This document shows, one piece after another, positions 8,391-17,311 of a stretch of DNA of 64,000 bases. The stretch lies in NCBI GenBank assembly GCA_029066805.1, contig JAIEFT010000036.1:1-64000 (forward strand), in the 5' to 3' direction. The DNA comes from Clostridiales bacterium (GTDB lineage: Bacteria; Bacillota; Clostridia; Christensenellales; Pumilibacteraceae). Position numbers and translations under genes: made by a program. The notes beneath the pieces are model-generated. The model was given only the letters and a program-made list of their open reading frames with translations, made no database searches and had not been told where the DNA came from. Numbering within the stretch: the stretch's first letter is position 1; each line of letters starts with the position of its first letter.

Positions 8391-10928
8391 ATGGCTAAAT
8401 TACCTAAAAGAGGCGCGCCGTCCGGCAGCAGCAACAAGGATTACGTAGACAATACCAAAATAATAGAAACGCACGTCGTTGACGAAATGAAAAAATGCTT
8501 TATTGCTTATGCAATGGCGGTCAACGTTTCGCGTGCTATACCCGACGTTCGCGACGGTCTTAAACCCGTTCACCGCCGCATACTTTACGCAATGGGCGAG
8601 CTTTCGTTGTGGGCGGACAAACCGTACCGCAAGTGCGCGCGTGTTGTAGGTGACGTTCTCGGTAAGTATCACCCGCACGGAGACAGCTCGGTGTACGACG
8701 CATTGGTCAGGTTCGCGCAGGACTTTTCCATGCGCTATCCGTTGGTAGACGGGCACGGCAACTTCGGTTCGGTAGACGGCGATCCTCCCGCGGCTATGCG
8801 TTATACGGAAGCGCGTCTTGCCAAAATCGCTGCCGAAATGCTGCGCGATATAGATAAGGAAACGGTAGACTGGACAAACAACTTTGACGATTCGTTACAA
8901 GAGCCGACGGTTCTTCCCGCAAGATTCCCCAATCTGCTCGTCAACGGTTCGGACGGTATAGCCGTAGGCATGGCGACTTCCATTCCGCCGCACAACCTCG
9001 GCGAAGTCATTTCCGCTATAGACGCGTTGATCGAAAATCCCGATATCACGGTAGACGAGCTGTGCAAATACGTGCCTGCGCCCGACTTCCCGACCGGCGG
9101 CTTGATCATGGGCAGATCCAACATCAAGCGCGCGTACAAGACGGGCAAGGGCGGCGTTATCATGCGCGCCAAGACCGAGATAGAAGAGTATCCTGTGCGC
9201 GACGGCAGCGACCTTATGCGCCAGCGCATTGTCGTTACCGAATTGCCGTATCAGGTAAATAAGGAAAAGCTGATCGTCCAGATCGCCGACCTCGTCAAAG
9301 ACAAACGCATCGAGGGCATTTCGGACATCAAGGAAGAGTCCGACCGCAGCGGTATGCGCATTGTTATAGAGGTCAAGCGCGACGCTCAAGCGCAGGTCGT
9401 ACTTAACACGCTGTTCAAGCACACCAACCTTCAAGTATCGCAGGGCATAACCTTCCTTGCGCTTGCCGACGGCGAACCCAAAATCCTCAACCTTAAGGAA
9501 ATGCTCGAGTACTACCTCAAGCACCAGGAAGAGGTTATTGTGCGCCGCACCAAGCACGATCTTCAAGCGGCGCAGGAACGCGAGCACATCGTCGAAGGGC
9601 TTGTCAAAGCGCAAGCCAATATCGATAGAGTTATTAAGATAATCAAGCAGAGCCGCGACAACGTGGAAGCCGCCGAACGTTTGATGGCGGAGTTCTATCT
9701 GTCCGACAAGCAAGCCAACGCAATACTCGAAATGAAGCTGCGTAGGCTTACAAGTCTGGAAATCGACGCGCTCCAAGCCGAGCTTGCGGCATTGCAAGAG
9801 AAAATCGCCGACTTCAAGAGCATACTCGCCAGTCCCAAGCGCGTTACCGATATCATTCGCACAGAGCTTCAGGAGATTAAGGAAGCTTACGACAATCCGC
9901 GCCGAAGCGAGCTTGTGATCGACTACGACGAAATCGATATCGGCGACCTTATCGACAAGGAAGACGTTGTCATTTCCATGACGCATTACGGCTACATCAA
10001 ACGCCTTCCCACAACCGAGTACAAAGCTCAGCACCGCGGCGGCAAGGGCGTTACGGCGCACCGTCCCAAGGAAGAGGACTTTGTCGAAAAAATGTTTGTC
10101 ACCAACACGCACGACACGCTGCTGTACTTTACCAACTTCGGCAGAGTGTATGCGGACAAGGCGTACGCCGTTCCCGAAGCGGAGCGCACCGCGCGCGGCA
10201 GAGCGATTGTCAATCTGTTGCAGCTAAGCGACGGCGAAAAGGTCAGTGCGGTCATTCCCATTGCCGACGATATGTACAAGGGCAACCTCGTCATGGCAAC
10301 AAAGCGCGGCATGATTAAAAAGACGGCGCTTACCGAGTTCAAGCAGATCCGCAAGGTCGGCAAGGTCGCTATCAAGCTAATGGACGGCGACGAGCTGATT
10401 TCCGTTCAGCAGTCCGGCGGCATAGACGAAATACTCATCGCTTCGCAGAGCGGTAAGTGCATACGCTTCTCCGAGGAGAACGTAAGGCTTATGGGCAGAG
10501 ACACGCAGGGCGTAAGAGCAATGCGGCTGGACGAGGACGACAACGTAGTCGACATGACGGTCGTACTGCCCGACTGCGACGTGCTCACCGTCAGCGAAAA
10601 CGGCTTCGGCAAGCGCACCGATATCGAAGAGTTCAGACTTCAGTCGCGCGCAGGCAAGGGCATTAAGGCGGGCACGTTCAACGAAAAGACCGGACGGCTT
10701 GTCAACCTTAAGCTTGTCAACCCCGACGACGACGTAATGGTAATTTCCGACAACGGCACGATAATAAGAATGCTCGTCAAGGAAATCAGCAAGATCGGCA
10801 GGGGCAGTCAGGGCGTAAGAATGATGCGCGTCAAGAACCAAGGCAACGTCGTGTGCGTAGCCACCGCTCCTCATCAAGAAGTAATCGAGGAAGGCGGCGA
10901 AGGCGGCGCGGACGGTGCGGCGGAATAA
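8391..10928 (+). CDS. gyrA: DNA gyrase subunit A
   Basis: The 845-residue subunit breaks and rejoins DNA. The catalytic tyrosine is Y138 in [10 protein letters not shown]. The quinolone region reads [13 protein letters not shown], with S99 and D103 equivalent to E. coli S83 and D87, so no classical quinolone-resistance change is present. The GyrA box of the C-terminal wrapping domain is QHRGGKG (547-553) instead of QRRGGKG, and six beta-pinwheel blades follow. The tail is acidic and glycine-rich. ATG 8391 is preferred over GTG 8385 because GGAGG at 8377-8381 then has a 9-base spacing. It is co-transcribed with gyrB and followed by a repeat element with a T-run. Confidence 0.96.
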   Translation: MAKLPKRGAPSGSSNKDYVDNTKIIETHVVDEMKKCFIAYAMAVNVSRAIPDVRDGLKPVHRRILYAMGELSLWADKPYRKCARVVGDVLGKYHPHGDSSVYDALVRFAQDFSMRYPLVDGHGNFGSVDGDPPAAMRYTEARLAKIAAEMLRDIDKETVDWTNNFDDSLQEPTVLPARFPNLLVNGSDGIAVGMATSIPPHNLGEVISAIDALIENPDITVDELCKYVPAPDFPTGGLIMGRSNIKRAYKTGKGGVIMRAKTEIEEYPVRDGSDLMRQRIVVTELPYQVNKEKLIVQIADLVKDKRIEGISDIKEESDRSGMRIVIEVKRDAQAQVVLNTLFKHTNLQVSQGITFLALADGEPKILNLKEMLEYYLKHQEEVIVRRTKHDLQAAQEREHIVEGLVKAQANIDRVIKIIKQSRDNVEAAERLMAEFYLSDKQANAILEMKLRRLTSLEIDALQAELAALQEKIADFKSILASPKRVTDIIRTELQEIKEAYDNPRRSELVIDYDEIDIGDLIDKEDVVISMTHYGYIKRLPTTEYKAQHRGGKGVTAHRPKEEDFVEKMFVTNTHDTLLYFTNFGRVYADKAYAVPEAERTARGRAIVNLLQLSDGEKVSAVIPIADDMYKGNLVMATKRGMIKKTALTEFKQIRKVGKVAIKLMDGDELISVQQSGGIDEILIASQSGKCIRFSEENVRLMGRDTQGVRAMRLDEDDNVVDMTVVLPDCDVLTVSENGFGKRTDIEEFRLQSRAGKGIKAGTFNEKTGRLVNLKLVNPDDDVMVISDNGTIIRMLVKEISKIGRGSQGVRMMRVKNQGNVVCVATAPHQEVIEEGGEGGADGAAE

Positions 10929-10960
10929 TGCAGAATTAAGAATGCAGAATTATGAATTAG
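10927..10960. repeat. AT-rich GAATTA/GCAGAATT dispersed repeat
   Basis: TAATGCAGAATTAAGAATGC with further GAATTA units directly after the gyrA stop. Related strings occur at 13277-13377 and 36825-36845, always in gaps between genes. Confidence 0.5.
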
Positions 10961-10978
10961 TGGCGACAAAGCCGCATT

Positions 10979-11060
10979 AAGGATGAGATGCCTCGTTACA
11001 CTCGGCATGACAAAAGAATTTAATCTTGTCATTCCGGGCAACTCGAGGAATCTCATCCTT
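10979..11060. repeat. Dispersed inverted-repeat element, probable gyrA terminator
   Basis: Arms 10979-11016 and 11024-11060 are inverted copies of the GGATGAGATTCCTCG/GAATGACAAAAG unit. The hairpin is followed by ATTTTTTCTT, so it could also terminate the gyr transcript. Confidence 0.7.
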
Positions 11061-11085
11061 ATTTTTTCTTAGTGCCTTTGATTTC

Positions 11086-11114
11086 TTGCCAAATAGTGTT
11101 AAATATGATAAAAT
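11086..11114 (+). promoter_or_regulatory. purF promoter
   Basis: TTGCCA (11086-11091), 17 bases, TAAAAT (11109-11114). No PurR-type box or purine riboswitch is visible in the 30-base leader. Confidence 0.65.
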
Positions 11115-11146
11115 GTACTTGACATCTTTGAGAGGTGATAACACTA

Positions 11147-12514
11147 ATGATTCACGAAGAATGCGGAGTAATGGGCGCATACGACTTTGACGGCGGTGAC
11201 GTTGCGGTCGATCTCTATCACGGTCTGTATACGTTGCAGCACCGCGGGCAGGAGAGCTGCGGCATTGTTACAAACAACTATGTCGGGCTGTACACGGTCA
11301 AGGGTAAGGGGCTTGTAAACGAGGTCTTTACCAAAGACAATCTGCCTACTCTTAAGGGCAAAATCGGCGTGGGGCATGTGCTTTACGGCTATACGGGCGA
11401 GCGTAGCGACGGCGTTCAGCCGATTGTATCGCGGTACTGCAAGGGCTCGATGACCATTGCCATGAACGGCACGATCACCAATTACGACGAGCTGCGCAGT
11501 GAGCTTGAGCACCGAGGAGCGATATTCCAGTCTGCTTCGCATGCGGAAATGGTCATGAACATGATAGCCGTTGCGCGTACGCAAACACACAGCGCGGAAG
11601 ACGCCGTGATGAAGGTTGTAGCTAGGCTCAAAGGCGCGTTCTCCATTATTGTAATGAGCCCCAAAAAACTCATGGCGGTGCGCGATCCGTACGGGTTTAA
11701 GCCGCTGTCGCTGGGCAAGCGCGGCAACGCGTACTTCTTCGCTTCCGAGACCGCGGCGTTCGACGTAATTCGCGCCGAGACGTTGTGCGACGTCAGGCCG
11801 GGCGAGCTTATCAAAATCGACGACAACGGCGTTACGCACTACGACAACGCGGTAGGCAAGGTGACTCCCGCGCAGTGCATATTCGAGTTTGTATACTTTG
11901 CGCGCCCCGACAGCTTTATCGACGGCAAAAGCGTTTACCGCGCGCGTATCGATATAGGCAGAGAGCTGTTTAAAGCCGCTCCCGCAGAGGCTGACGTTGT
12001 TATAGGCGTGCCTAGCTCGGGCTTGCACTTCGCGCTCGGCTATTCTTATGAAAGCGGGATCAGATACGCCGACGGGCTTGTAAAAAATTCCTATGTAGGC
12101 AGAACGTTCATTAAAGGCACGGACGAGCTGCGCAGGGAAGCTGTGTCTATCAAGCTCAATGCGCTCCGCGGCGCGATAGAGGGCAAGGACGTCGTGCTCA
12201 TAGACGACTCGATAGTCCGCGGCACGACCAGCGCAAACCTTATTAAGCTGATCAAGGACGGCGGCGCTAAAAAAGTACATATGCGCATTGCCTCGCCGCC
12301 TTTCATTCATTCCTGCCCGTACGGTTCGGACATTCCCAACCGCAAGCATTTGGCAGCGGTGCGTATGGACGTGGAGGGTATTCGTAAGTCCATAGGCGCG
12401 GACTCGCTCGGGTATCTGCCTATGGAAGCGTTTGAAAAAGTCGGCTTGGGCGGAAGATATTGCGACGCGTGCTTTACCGGCAAATACCCCGACGGCTATA
12501 CGGAGCAAGACTGA
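11147..12514 (+). CDS. purF: Amidophosphoribosyltransferase
   Basis: The 455-residue enzyme makes 5-phosphoribosylamine from PRPP and glutamine, the first step of purine synthesis. From ATG 11147 it reads MIHEE-CGVMGAYD, a five-residue propeptide whose removal exposes the N-terminal nucleophile C6. The PRPP loop is VVLIDDSIVRGTTS. Four cysteines, in AQCIFEF, HSCPYGS and YCDAC, match the [4Fe-4S] ligands of the Bacillus-type enzyme, which makes it oxygen sensitive. The ORF-track GTG 11135 overlaps the ribosome site GAGGTG. No other pur gene is adjacent, so the gene is separated from the usual pur cluster. A membrane protein gene starts 2 bases after its stop. Confidence 0.95.
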   Translation: MIHEECGVMGAYDFDGGDVAVDLYHGLYTLQHRGQESCGIVTNNYVGLYTVKGKGLVNEVFTKDNLPTLKGKIGVGHVLYGYTGERSDGVQPIVSRYCKGSMTIAMNGTITNYDELRSELEHRGAIFQSASHAEMVMNMIAVARTQTHSAEDAVMKVVARLKGAFSIIVMSPKKLMAVRDPYGFKPLSLGKRGNAYFFASETAAFDVIRAETLCDVRPGELIKIDDNGVTHYDNAVGKVTPAQCIFEFVYFARPDSFIDGKSVYRARIDIGRELFKAAPAEADVVIGVPSSGLHFALGYSYESGIRYADGLVKNSYVGRTFIKGTDELRREAVSIKLNALRGAIEGKDVVLIDDSIVRGTTSANLIKLIKDGGAKKVHMRIASPPFIHSCPYGSDIPNRKHLAAVRMDVEGIRKSIGADSLGYLPMEAFEKVGLGGRYCDACFTGKYPDGYTEQD

Positions 12515-12516
12515 TC

Positions 12517-13272
12517 GTGGACGATACCGTAACCGAAGTAGCCATGCCCGAAGAGAGCGCTAAAGAGCGATTTACGCGTACGCTCAAAAGCTATGCTCAG
12601 AGCATAAACAGCGCGCGAAACGACGTGTACACCACAAAATGGTGGCAGTTTGTGTTGAACTTTTTATTGGGCGGCGGCGCGCTTGCACTGCTTATTGCGT
12701 CCATGTTTACCAAGGGCACGGCAATGGCGGTGTGCTCGATACTCGGTATTGTTCTGGTCATAGCGCTTATTGTTTTTAACTATGTATTGCGTTCGATCAC
12801 GCCTTCGAGTTTTTTGCAGTATACCTATCTCGAGCGCGATAAGAACAATCGGTACAGATACATGATACTCTCTAAAAAACGCGCAGTGTTCGATGACGGC
12901 ACGAACACAATAGAGTGTAACCGCGACGCGGCGGCAATGCTGGAAGAACCTATGTTTACGCAGTATCGGTTTGACTTCTTTGCTTATATGCAGCCCAAGG
13001 AGCGCATAACCGACGGCAAAAAGGAAGAGTTTAGAGGCGTGCTCACCGAGAACGGCAAGCAGTACAAATGCAGAATAGTGTTTTCCGGCGGTGTGCCGCT
13101 GTACGGCTCGGTGGGCGGTGCGCGCATAAAGTACTTTGACGTAAACAACACCAAAGAGAAGTTTGTTGTGCCCGTCAATCTGAAACGCGCGGCAAAGGCG
13201 TTAAAGGTGGACTTTCCCAAAATCCCCGGACTGTATATCAAGGACGACGTTAAGGATTATACAAAACAATAA
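12517..13272 (+). CDS. Membrane protein of unknown function
   Basis: I do not recognise this 251-residue protein. A charged N-terminal stretch of about 45 residues leads into two adjacent hydrophobic segments (WWQFVLNFLLGGGALALLIA and AVCSILGIVLVIALIVFNYV). A soluble domain of about 155 residues follows, rich in charged and aromatic residues, with no cysteine pairs or nucleotide motifs. The ORF-track start at 12460 lies inside purF. I prefer GTG 12517 (VDDTVTEV) with GGAG 11 bases upstream, or ATG 12544 as the alternative. It is separated from purF by 2 bases and so is co-transcribed. The soluble part is probably cytoplasmic, by the positive residues flanking the segments. Confidence 0.7.
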   Translation: MDDTVTEVAMPEESAKERFTRTLKSYAQSINSARNDVYTTKWWQFVLNFLLGGGALALLIASMFTKGTAMAVCSILGIVLVIALIVFNYVLRSITPSSFLQYTYLERDKNNRYRYMILSKKRAVFDDGTNTIECNRDAAAMLEEPMFTQYRFDFFAYMQPKERITDGKKEEFRGVLTENGKQYKCRIVFSGGVPLYGSVGGARIKYFDVNNTKEKFVVPVNLKRAAKALKVDFPKIPGLYIKDDVKDYTKQ

Positions 13273-13276
13273 TTTT

Positions 13277-13377
13277 GAATTCAGAATTATGAATTCAGAA
13301 TTGATTCTTATTAAATAAGGTACGAGCAACGCGAGTAATCAATTATTCTTAATTCTGCATTCTTAATTCTTAATTAA
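13277..13377. repeat. AT-rich dispersed repeats in inverted orientation
   Basis: ATTCAGAATTATGAATTCAG (left) and TTAATTCTGCATTCTTAATT (right) are inverted relatives of the repeat at 10927-10960. They sit between two convergent genes and could form a long hairpin acting as a terminator for both. No other content is seen. Confidence 0.5.
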
Positions 13378-14146
13378 ATTTAAAAATCTCATTATATTCG
13401 GCGGTGCAGGACGTACCGCCGAATTTGTCTATTTTGAACTTTTCTACCGTAGTTACTTTTATAGGTCGGTCGCCGTCCACAGTGAGCGTGAACTCGACGT
13501 GGCTGTACTCCGGATAGGACTTTCCGCCTAGCGTGGTTTTGACCTCGTTGCGCGAGTACAGCGTAGAGCGGGCGGGGTCAAGCACGTATCTAAACGTATT
13601 GTCGCTTAGTTGCTCGGCAGTAATAACCGTGCCGTCAAGGTTGTACTTGACAACGCCCGTAAACGGCTGCCCGTATTGCGCAATATAGTTGCTTTTTGTC
13701 AGCTTTTGCTCGTTGTCGTAAGTGAATGACTTGCGTTTGTAGCTTCCGCGCGATACGTAAAAAACACCGTCCCGTCCTTCGCGCTTGAGAGCGGCTTTTA
13801 CAAGCGCGGACTTGCTCTCCGCCACTTCGGCAAAGGCTTGGTATTTGACGTCGACGGTGCGGCTGCCGTGAATTTTTTGCGTGTACTTTACGCCGATTAC
13901 GTTAGCTTTGACCGACCCGTTCATGGTAGTGGAAAAGTCGTTGGCGGCGGCGTAGGCGTTGCAACAGCCTAGCACGCGCATGGCTTCGGCGTCCATATCG
14001 CTCATGCTCGACGTGGCTTCCGTTCGTGCATTGCGTGAAACAATTGTCGGTATGAATGCCGCAACCGCGAGCGCTAAAATCAGCAGCGACAGCAGCAGTG
14101 TAATTATAAAACTCTTGTTATTTTTTTTCGCGTTGTTCATACCCAT
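13370..14146 (-). CDS. Secreted or membrane-anchored protein of unknown function
   Basis: The 258-residue protein starts with a short basic stretch and one hydrophobic segment (SFIITLLLSLLILALAVAAF), an uncleaved anchor or signal peptide without a lipobox. The rest is predicted to be outside the cell: alternating hydrophobic and polar beta-type sequence with a CC pair (LGCCNAY) near residue 60 and a single late cysteine. The pattern (TYDNEQKLTKS..., VKYNLDGTV..., VEFTLTVDGDRPIKV) resembles LolA/LppX-like beta-sandwich carriers in a general way, but I cannot name a family. It is convergent with the purF operon and stands alone. Confidence 0.7.
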   Translation of the reverse strand: MGMNNAKKNNKSFIITLLLSLLILALAVAAFIPTIVSRNARTEATSSMSDMDAEAMRVLGCCNAYAAANDFSTTMNGSVKANVIGVKYTQKIHGSRTVDVKYQAFAEVAESKSALVKAALKREGRDGVFYVSRGSYKRKSFTYDNEQKLTKSNYIAQYGQPFTGVVKYNLDGTVITAEQLSDNTFRYVLDPARSTLYSRNEVKTTLGGKSYPEYSHVEFTLTVDGDRPIKVTTVEKFKIDKFGGTSCTAEYNEIFKFN

Positions 14147-14279
14147 AGTATTGGCATTTACGGATATTATTACACGCTCGACTTGTGCTGTTTAACGCCT
14201 TACGGCAATAAGCGAAAAACGTTGAATTTTGCCGGTTTTGTTAAGGCGAAAATTTTTACTGATTATTTTTGAAAAACCC

Positions 14280-14308
14280 TTGATTTATCATATTAAACAT
14301 GCTATTAT
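14280..14308 (+). promoter_or_regulatory. Promoter of the small membrane protein gene
   Basis: TTGATT (14280-14285), 17 bases, TATTAT (14303-14308), followed by a 21-base leader containing GGAGG. Confidence 0.6.
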
Positions 14309-14336
14309 ACATATAAATAATCATGGAGGTAAAAAA

Positions 14337-14570
14337 ATGTCCCTTAATAGCAGTTTTAAATCATTGCCGAGATTGATTCAAATCATATTGCTTTTAATCC
14401 CCGGCGTTAACTGGTTCACGGAAATCCTCGTCCGCGGCTCGGCTGCTCTTCACGGCAAGGCGATGTTGCAATTGATCGTGTTGATTTTCGCGATTCTGCC
14501 CACCGGCGTATTGCTTGGCTGGATTGACTTGTTCTCCTGCTTGCTGCAGAAGAAACTGATTTTGACCTGA
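14337..14570 (+). CDS. Small membrane protein (77 residues)
   Basis: ATG 14337 follows a strong GGAGG site with 7-base spacing, so the ORF-track start at 14229 is too early. The 77-residue product has two hydrophobic segments (LIQIILLLIPGVNWFTEIL and LQLIVLIFAILPTGVLLGWI) joined by a short loop RGSAALHGK. No cysteines other than one near the end are present. It has its own promoter and a good terminator, so it is a monocistronic gene. I do not recognise a family; the clean expression signals argue that it is real. Confidence 0.75.
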   Translation: MSLNSSFKSLPRLIQIILLLIPGVNWFTEILVRGSAALHGKAMLQLIVLIFAILPTGVLLGWIDLFSCLLQKKLILT

Positions 14571-14584
14571 TTAGGAAAATCAAC

Positions 14585-14620
14585 AAAACCCGATATGCCT
14601 ATAGCGGCTGTCGGGTTTTT
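14585..14620 (+). terminator. Intrinsic terminator
   Basis: Stem AAAACCCGA/TCGGGTTTT with a 17-base loop and a T-run, ending the small membrane protein transcript. Confidence 0.75.
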
Positions 14621-14659
14621 ACATGCCGTAAATTTTTTTGTAAACTGCTTGTAATATCA

Positions 14660-14688
14660 TTGACAAACTCAACCCATTGTCTTATAAT
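14660..14688 (+). promoter_or_regulatory. iscS-iscU-luxS promoter
   Basis: TTGACA (14660-14665), 17 bases, TATAAT (14683-14688). The leader is about 40 bases. No IscR-type box is recognised. Confidence 0.8.
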
Positions 14689-14735
14689 ATCCTTACAAGT
14701 AATTCATACTAAATTCATAGGAATTAAACGCTTGT

Positions 14736-15938
14736 ATGGCACAGACTAAAAGAACGATCTATGTAGATAATGCGGCTACCACCGCCATGTGTGATGACGC
14801 TATCGCCGCCATGACTCCGTATCTAAAGGAAGTATACGGCAATCCGTCGTCGCTGCACACGGCAGGACAGGTGGCTAAGGAAGCGCTGGAACGCGCGAGG
14901 GCGGCAATTGCCGCGCATTTAAACGCCGACGCGGGCGAGATCTATTTTACTTCCGGCGGGAGCGAGGCGGACAATCAGGCTTTGCGCTCGGCTGCGGTAA
15001 ACGGACTTAAGCGCGGAAAAAAGCATATTATAACTACGGCGTTTGAACACCACGCGGTGCTGCACACACTTAAGAAATTAGAGCGCGAGGGATTTGACGT
15101 AACATACCTTGACGTGCACGAAAACGGAATTGTCACGCCCGAACAGGTGGCAAATGCAATCCGCCCCGACAGTGCGCTTGTGACTATTATGTTTGCCAAC
15201 AACGAAATCGGCACTATTCAGCCGATAGCGGAAATCGGCGCGATCTGCCGCGAGAAAAAGGTTGTGTTTCACACCGACGCGGTTCAGGCGGTCGGACATG
15301 TGCCTATCGACGTTAAGGCGATGAACATCGATATGCTGTCCATGTCTGCGCACAAGTTTCACGGCGCGAAGGGCGTGGGCGCATTGTATGTGCGGCGCGG
15401 TGTTCCGCTCAACACGTTTATTGACGGCGGTGCACAAGAAAAGGGCAGGCGCGCGGGCACTGAAAACCTCGCCGGCATAGCGGCTTTTGCCGCGGCACTC
15501 GATTACGCTTGCAAAAATATGGAAAGCAACGCAAAGCGGCTATCCGCCCTGCGCGACAGAATTATAAAAGGACTATCGGCTATCCCGCACTCCAAGCTGA
15601 ACGGTGACGCCACTACGCGACTGCCGAGCATACTCAACATGTGCTTCGAGGGCATAGAGGGCGAAAGCTTGCTTTTGCTGTTGGATGACAAGGGTATTTG
15701 TGCGTCAAGCGGTTCGGCGTGCACGTCGGGATCGCTCGACCCGTCGCACGTGTTGCTGGCTTTGGGCTTACCGCACGAGGTGGCGCACGGCAGTCTGCGA
15801 ATAAGCCTGTCCGAAGACAACACCGACGAGGACGCCGATTATATTATAGCGGCGGTCAAAGAGGTCGTAAAATATCTGCGGGAGATGTCACCCGTATGGG
15901 AAGCTCTGGAGAAAGGCGAGAAGCCGCATCTACTATGA
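14736..15938 (+). CDS. iscS: Cysteine desulfurase (IscS/NifS family)
   Basis: The 400-residue PLP enzyme removes sulfur from cysteine and passes it on as a persulfide. VDNAATTAMCDDA opens the fold, the PLP lysine is K207 in SAHKFHGAKG, and the catalytic cysteine is C329 in SSGSACTSGSLDPSHVL, inside the longer loop typical of group I (IscS/NifS) enzymes. AGGAA lies before ATG 14736. The scaffold gene iscU follows after a 120-base structured repeat, which fits iron-sulfur cluster assembly. NifS and IscS cannot be separated by sequence alone; there are no nitrogenase genes here. Confidence 0.93.
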   Translation: MAQTKRTIYVDNAATTAMCDDAIAAMTPYLKEVYGNPSSLHTAGQVAKEALERARAAIAAHLNADAGEIYFTSGGSEADNQALRSAAVNGLKRGKKHIITTAFEHHAVLHTLKKLEREGFDVTYLDVHENGIVTPEQVANAIRPDSALVTIMFANNEIGTIQPIAEIGAICREKKVVFHTDAVQAVGHVPIDVKAMNIDMLSMSAHKFHGAKGVGALYVRRGVPLNTFIDGGAQEKGRRAGTENLAGIAAFAAALDYACKNMESNAKRLSALRDRIIKGLSAIPHSKLNGDATTRLPSILNMCFEGIEGESLLLLLDDKGICASSGSACTSGSLDPSHVLLALGLPHEVAHGSLRISLSEDNTDEDADYIIAAVKEVVKYLREMSPVWEALEKGEKPHLL

Positions 15939-16058
15939 CCGCGCATTCATCGCGTGATGCGGGCTACGTTTGCCTCGGCGGTTCGGTCATGTAGGTGGGT
16001 CTACACTCCCTTCACCACCTCGCCAACTGTTGCCCACCTGACGCGCGACTCCGCGGTC
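15937..16058 (+). repeat. Structured intra-operon element R1
   Basis: This 122-base element begins at the iscS stop codon and shares most of its core with R2 at 21905-22033 (CATTCATC-CGTGAT, GGGCTACGT, CGGTCATGTAGG, GGGTCTACACTCCCTTC, CTGTTGCCCA, CTGACGCGCGACT). Its ends pair (GACCGCG with CGCGGTC), as does GGTGG with CCACC inside. Where R1 and R2 differ, both partners differ together, which indicates a conserved RNA or single-strand DNA fold. It may tune iscS and iscU expression. I do not recognise the family. Confidence 0.75.
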
Positions 16059-16105
16059 AAATCGAAATAGTTAGAAACAAACAATAAGGAGATAAATATT
16101 TTATC

Positions 16106-16549
16106 ATGGCATTATACAGTGAAAAAGTTATGGATCATTTTCGCAACCCGCGCAACGTCGGAAAGATAGACGACGCCGACGGAGTCGGCGAGGTGGGCAA
16201 TGCGCGTTGCGGCGATATAATGAAGATTTACATTAAGGTCGCAGACGGCATTATAACCGACGTCAAGTTCAACACGTTCGGGTGCGGCAGCGCTATCGCA
16301 TCGTCGTCCATGGCGACCGAGCTCATCAAGGGCAAGCCCATAGAACAGGCGCTTGAACTGACAAATAAAGCTGTTGTGGAAGCCTTGGAGGGTCTGCCCG
16401 CGCACAAGCTGCACTGCTCGGTGCTTGCCGAACAGGCTATCCGCGCCGCAATCAAGGACTACTACGAAAAGCACGGAATCGAGTACGACAAAGAAATGTT
16501 CCCCGACTTCGACGAGGACGAGCACGACCATGGTGATGGGGAAGAATAA
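16106..16549 (+). CDS. iscU: Iron-sulfur cluster scaffold protein (IscU/NifU N-terminal type)
   Basis: The 147-residue protein is the scaffold on which new Fe-S clusters are built from IscS sulfur. It has the three conserved cysteines: NARCGD, TFGCGSAIASSS and LHCSVLAEQAI. The aspartate after the first cysteine is present. The C-terminal tail is rich in Asp, Glu and His (DEDEHDHGDGEE), could bind metal and extends beyond the usual end. AAGGAG lies 14 bases before ATG 16106, a long spacing. Six bases separate it from luxS. Confidence 0.93.
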   Translation: MALYSEKVMDHFRNPRNVGKIDDADGVGEVGNARCGDIMKIYIKVADGIITDVKFNTFGCGSAIASSSMATELIKGKPIEQALELTNKAVVEALEGLPAHKLHCSVLAEQAIRAAIKDYYEKHGIEYDKEMFPDFDEDEHDHGDGEE

Positions 16550-16555
16550 TCCGAC

Positions 16556-17029
16556 ATGAACGAGCTGAACAAAATACCGTCGTTTGAAAAAAATCACAAC
16601 ACACTAATGCCGGGGCTGCACGAGAGCGGCACGGCTAACGGCGTTACCACGTGGGACTTGCGGTTCAAGCGTCCCAACTGCGGCGACTTTTTGGAGCAGG
16701 CGGCGTTGCATTCCATAGAGCATATGTTAGCGACGATACTCAGAAGCTCCGACAAAAAGGATGGCATTGTGTACTTCGGACCGATGGGTTGCAGAACGGG
16801 GTTTTATCTTTTGACCGTCGGCATGAATAGGGCGGAAGTGGTCAAGCTGTTAAAGCAGAGTTTTACCGCTGCGCTTGAGCTTGACTTCGTCCCCGGCGCG
16901 AAACAAGAGGAGTGCGGCAACTACCTCGAGCACGACATTGACGGCGCAAAAGCCGAATGCAAAAAATACATAGAGATACTCAATTCGGAATTAGTGGTTG
17001 GGACTAATAATCAGCCAATAAAAAATTAG
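16556..17029 (+). CDS. luxS: S-ribosylhomocysteine lyase
   Basis: The 157-residue LuxS splits S-ribosylhomocysteine into homocysteine and DPD, the precursor of autoinducer-2. The metal ligands are visible: H52 and H56 in HSIEHMLAT and C120 in EECGNYLEHD, with the catalytic cysteine in GPMGCRTGFY. It closes the iscS-iscU operon, linking recovery of homocysteine sulfur with cysteine desulfuration; the link is inferred from position only. No pfs (SAH nucleosidase) gene is in the window. Its stop codon overlaps the stop of the convergent XRE gene by 2 bases (shared TA). Confidence 0.95.
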   Translation: MNELNKIPSFEKNHNTLMPGLHESGTANGVTTWDLRFKRPNCGDFLEQAALHSIEHMLATILRSSDKKDGIVYFGPMGCRTGFYLLTVGMNRAEVVKLLKQSFTAALELDFVPGAKQEECGNYLEHDIDGAKAECKKYIEILNSELVVGTNNQPIKN

Positions 17030-17232
17030 ATTATTTGTCTTCCGATTAGTTCGTCAACCGTAATTCCGTAAAAATCTGCAAGTTTAACGCAAAAATCAAT
17101 ATTCGGTAAAACCTTGCCGCTTTCCCAGCGGCAAATATTTTGGTGCGAAGTACCTATTTGATTTGCAAGCTCTACTGTTGTCAGTTTAGCTATTACGCGT
17201 TGCGTTCTCAATGCCTCACCATAGTTAATCAT
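17026..17232 (-). CDS. Small XRE-family HTH repressor (module B)
   Basis: This 68-residue protein is a single Cro/C1-type HTH domain: VIAKLTTVELANQIGTSHQN with recognition helix SHQNICRWE, then LADFYGITVDELIGRQ. GAGAGG lies 8 bases before the ATG at 17232, so the longer ORF-track start at 17271 is not used. Its 3' end overlaps luxS on the opposite strand. The upstream DNA carries two TGCAC-N6-GTGCA palindromes, one of them inside the promoter of a divergent short RNA. It is expected to repress that RNA and itself. Confidence 0.85.
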   Translation of the reverse strand: MINYGEALRTQRVIAKLTTVELANQIGTSHQNICRWESGKVLPNIDFCVKLADFYGITVDELIGRQII

Positions 17233-17253
17233 AATTATACCTCTCATATATTT

Positions 17254-17305
17254 TTGCACATTTTTGTGCAAAACGCTTGGCTTGCACGTATTTGTGCAGT
17301 ATAAT
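17254..17305 (+). promoter_or_regulatory. Promoter and two palindromic operators (module B)
   Basis: Operators TTGCAC-ATTTTT-GTGCAA (17254-17271) and TGCAC-GTATTT-GTGCA (17283-17298) lie 28 bases apart. The plus-strand promoter is TTGGCT (17277-17282), 17 bases, TATAAT (17300-17305), with the second operator exactly in its spacer. This mirrors module A with a different operator sequence. Confidence 0.7.
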
Positions 17306-17311
17306 TATTTA

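Noticed and set aside
11144-12508. 454-residue ORF on the minus strand opposite purF
   Set aside because: It is an exact shadow of purF with His/Arg/Val-rich composition and no domain. The same holds for the long minus-strand frames opposite nrdD, gyrB, gyrA and addA.
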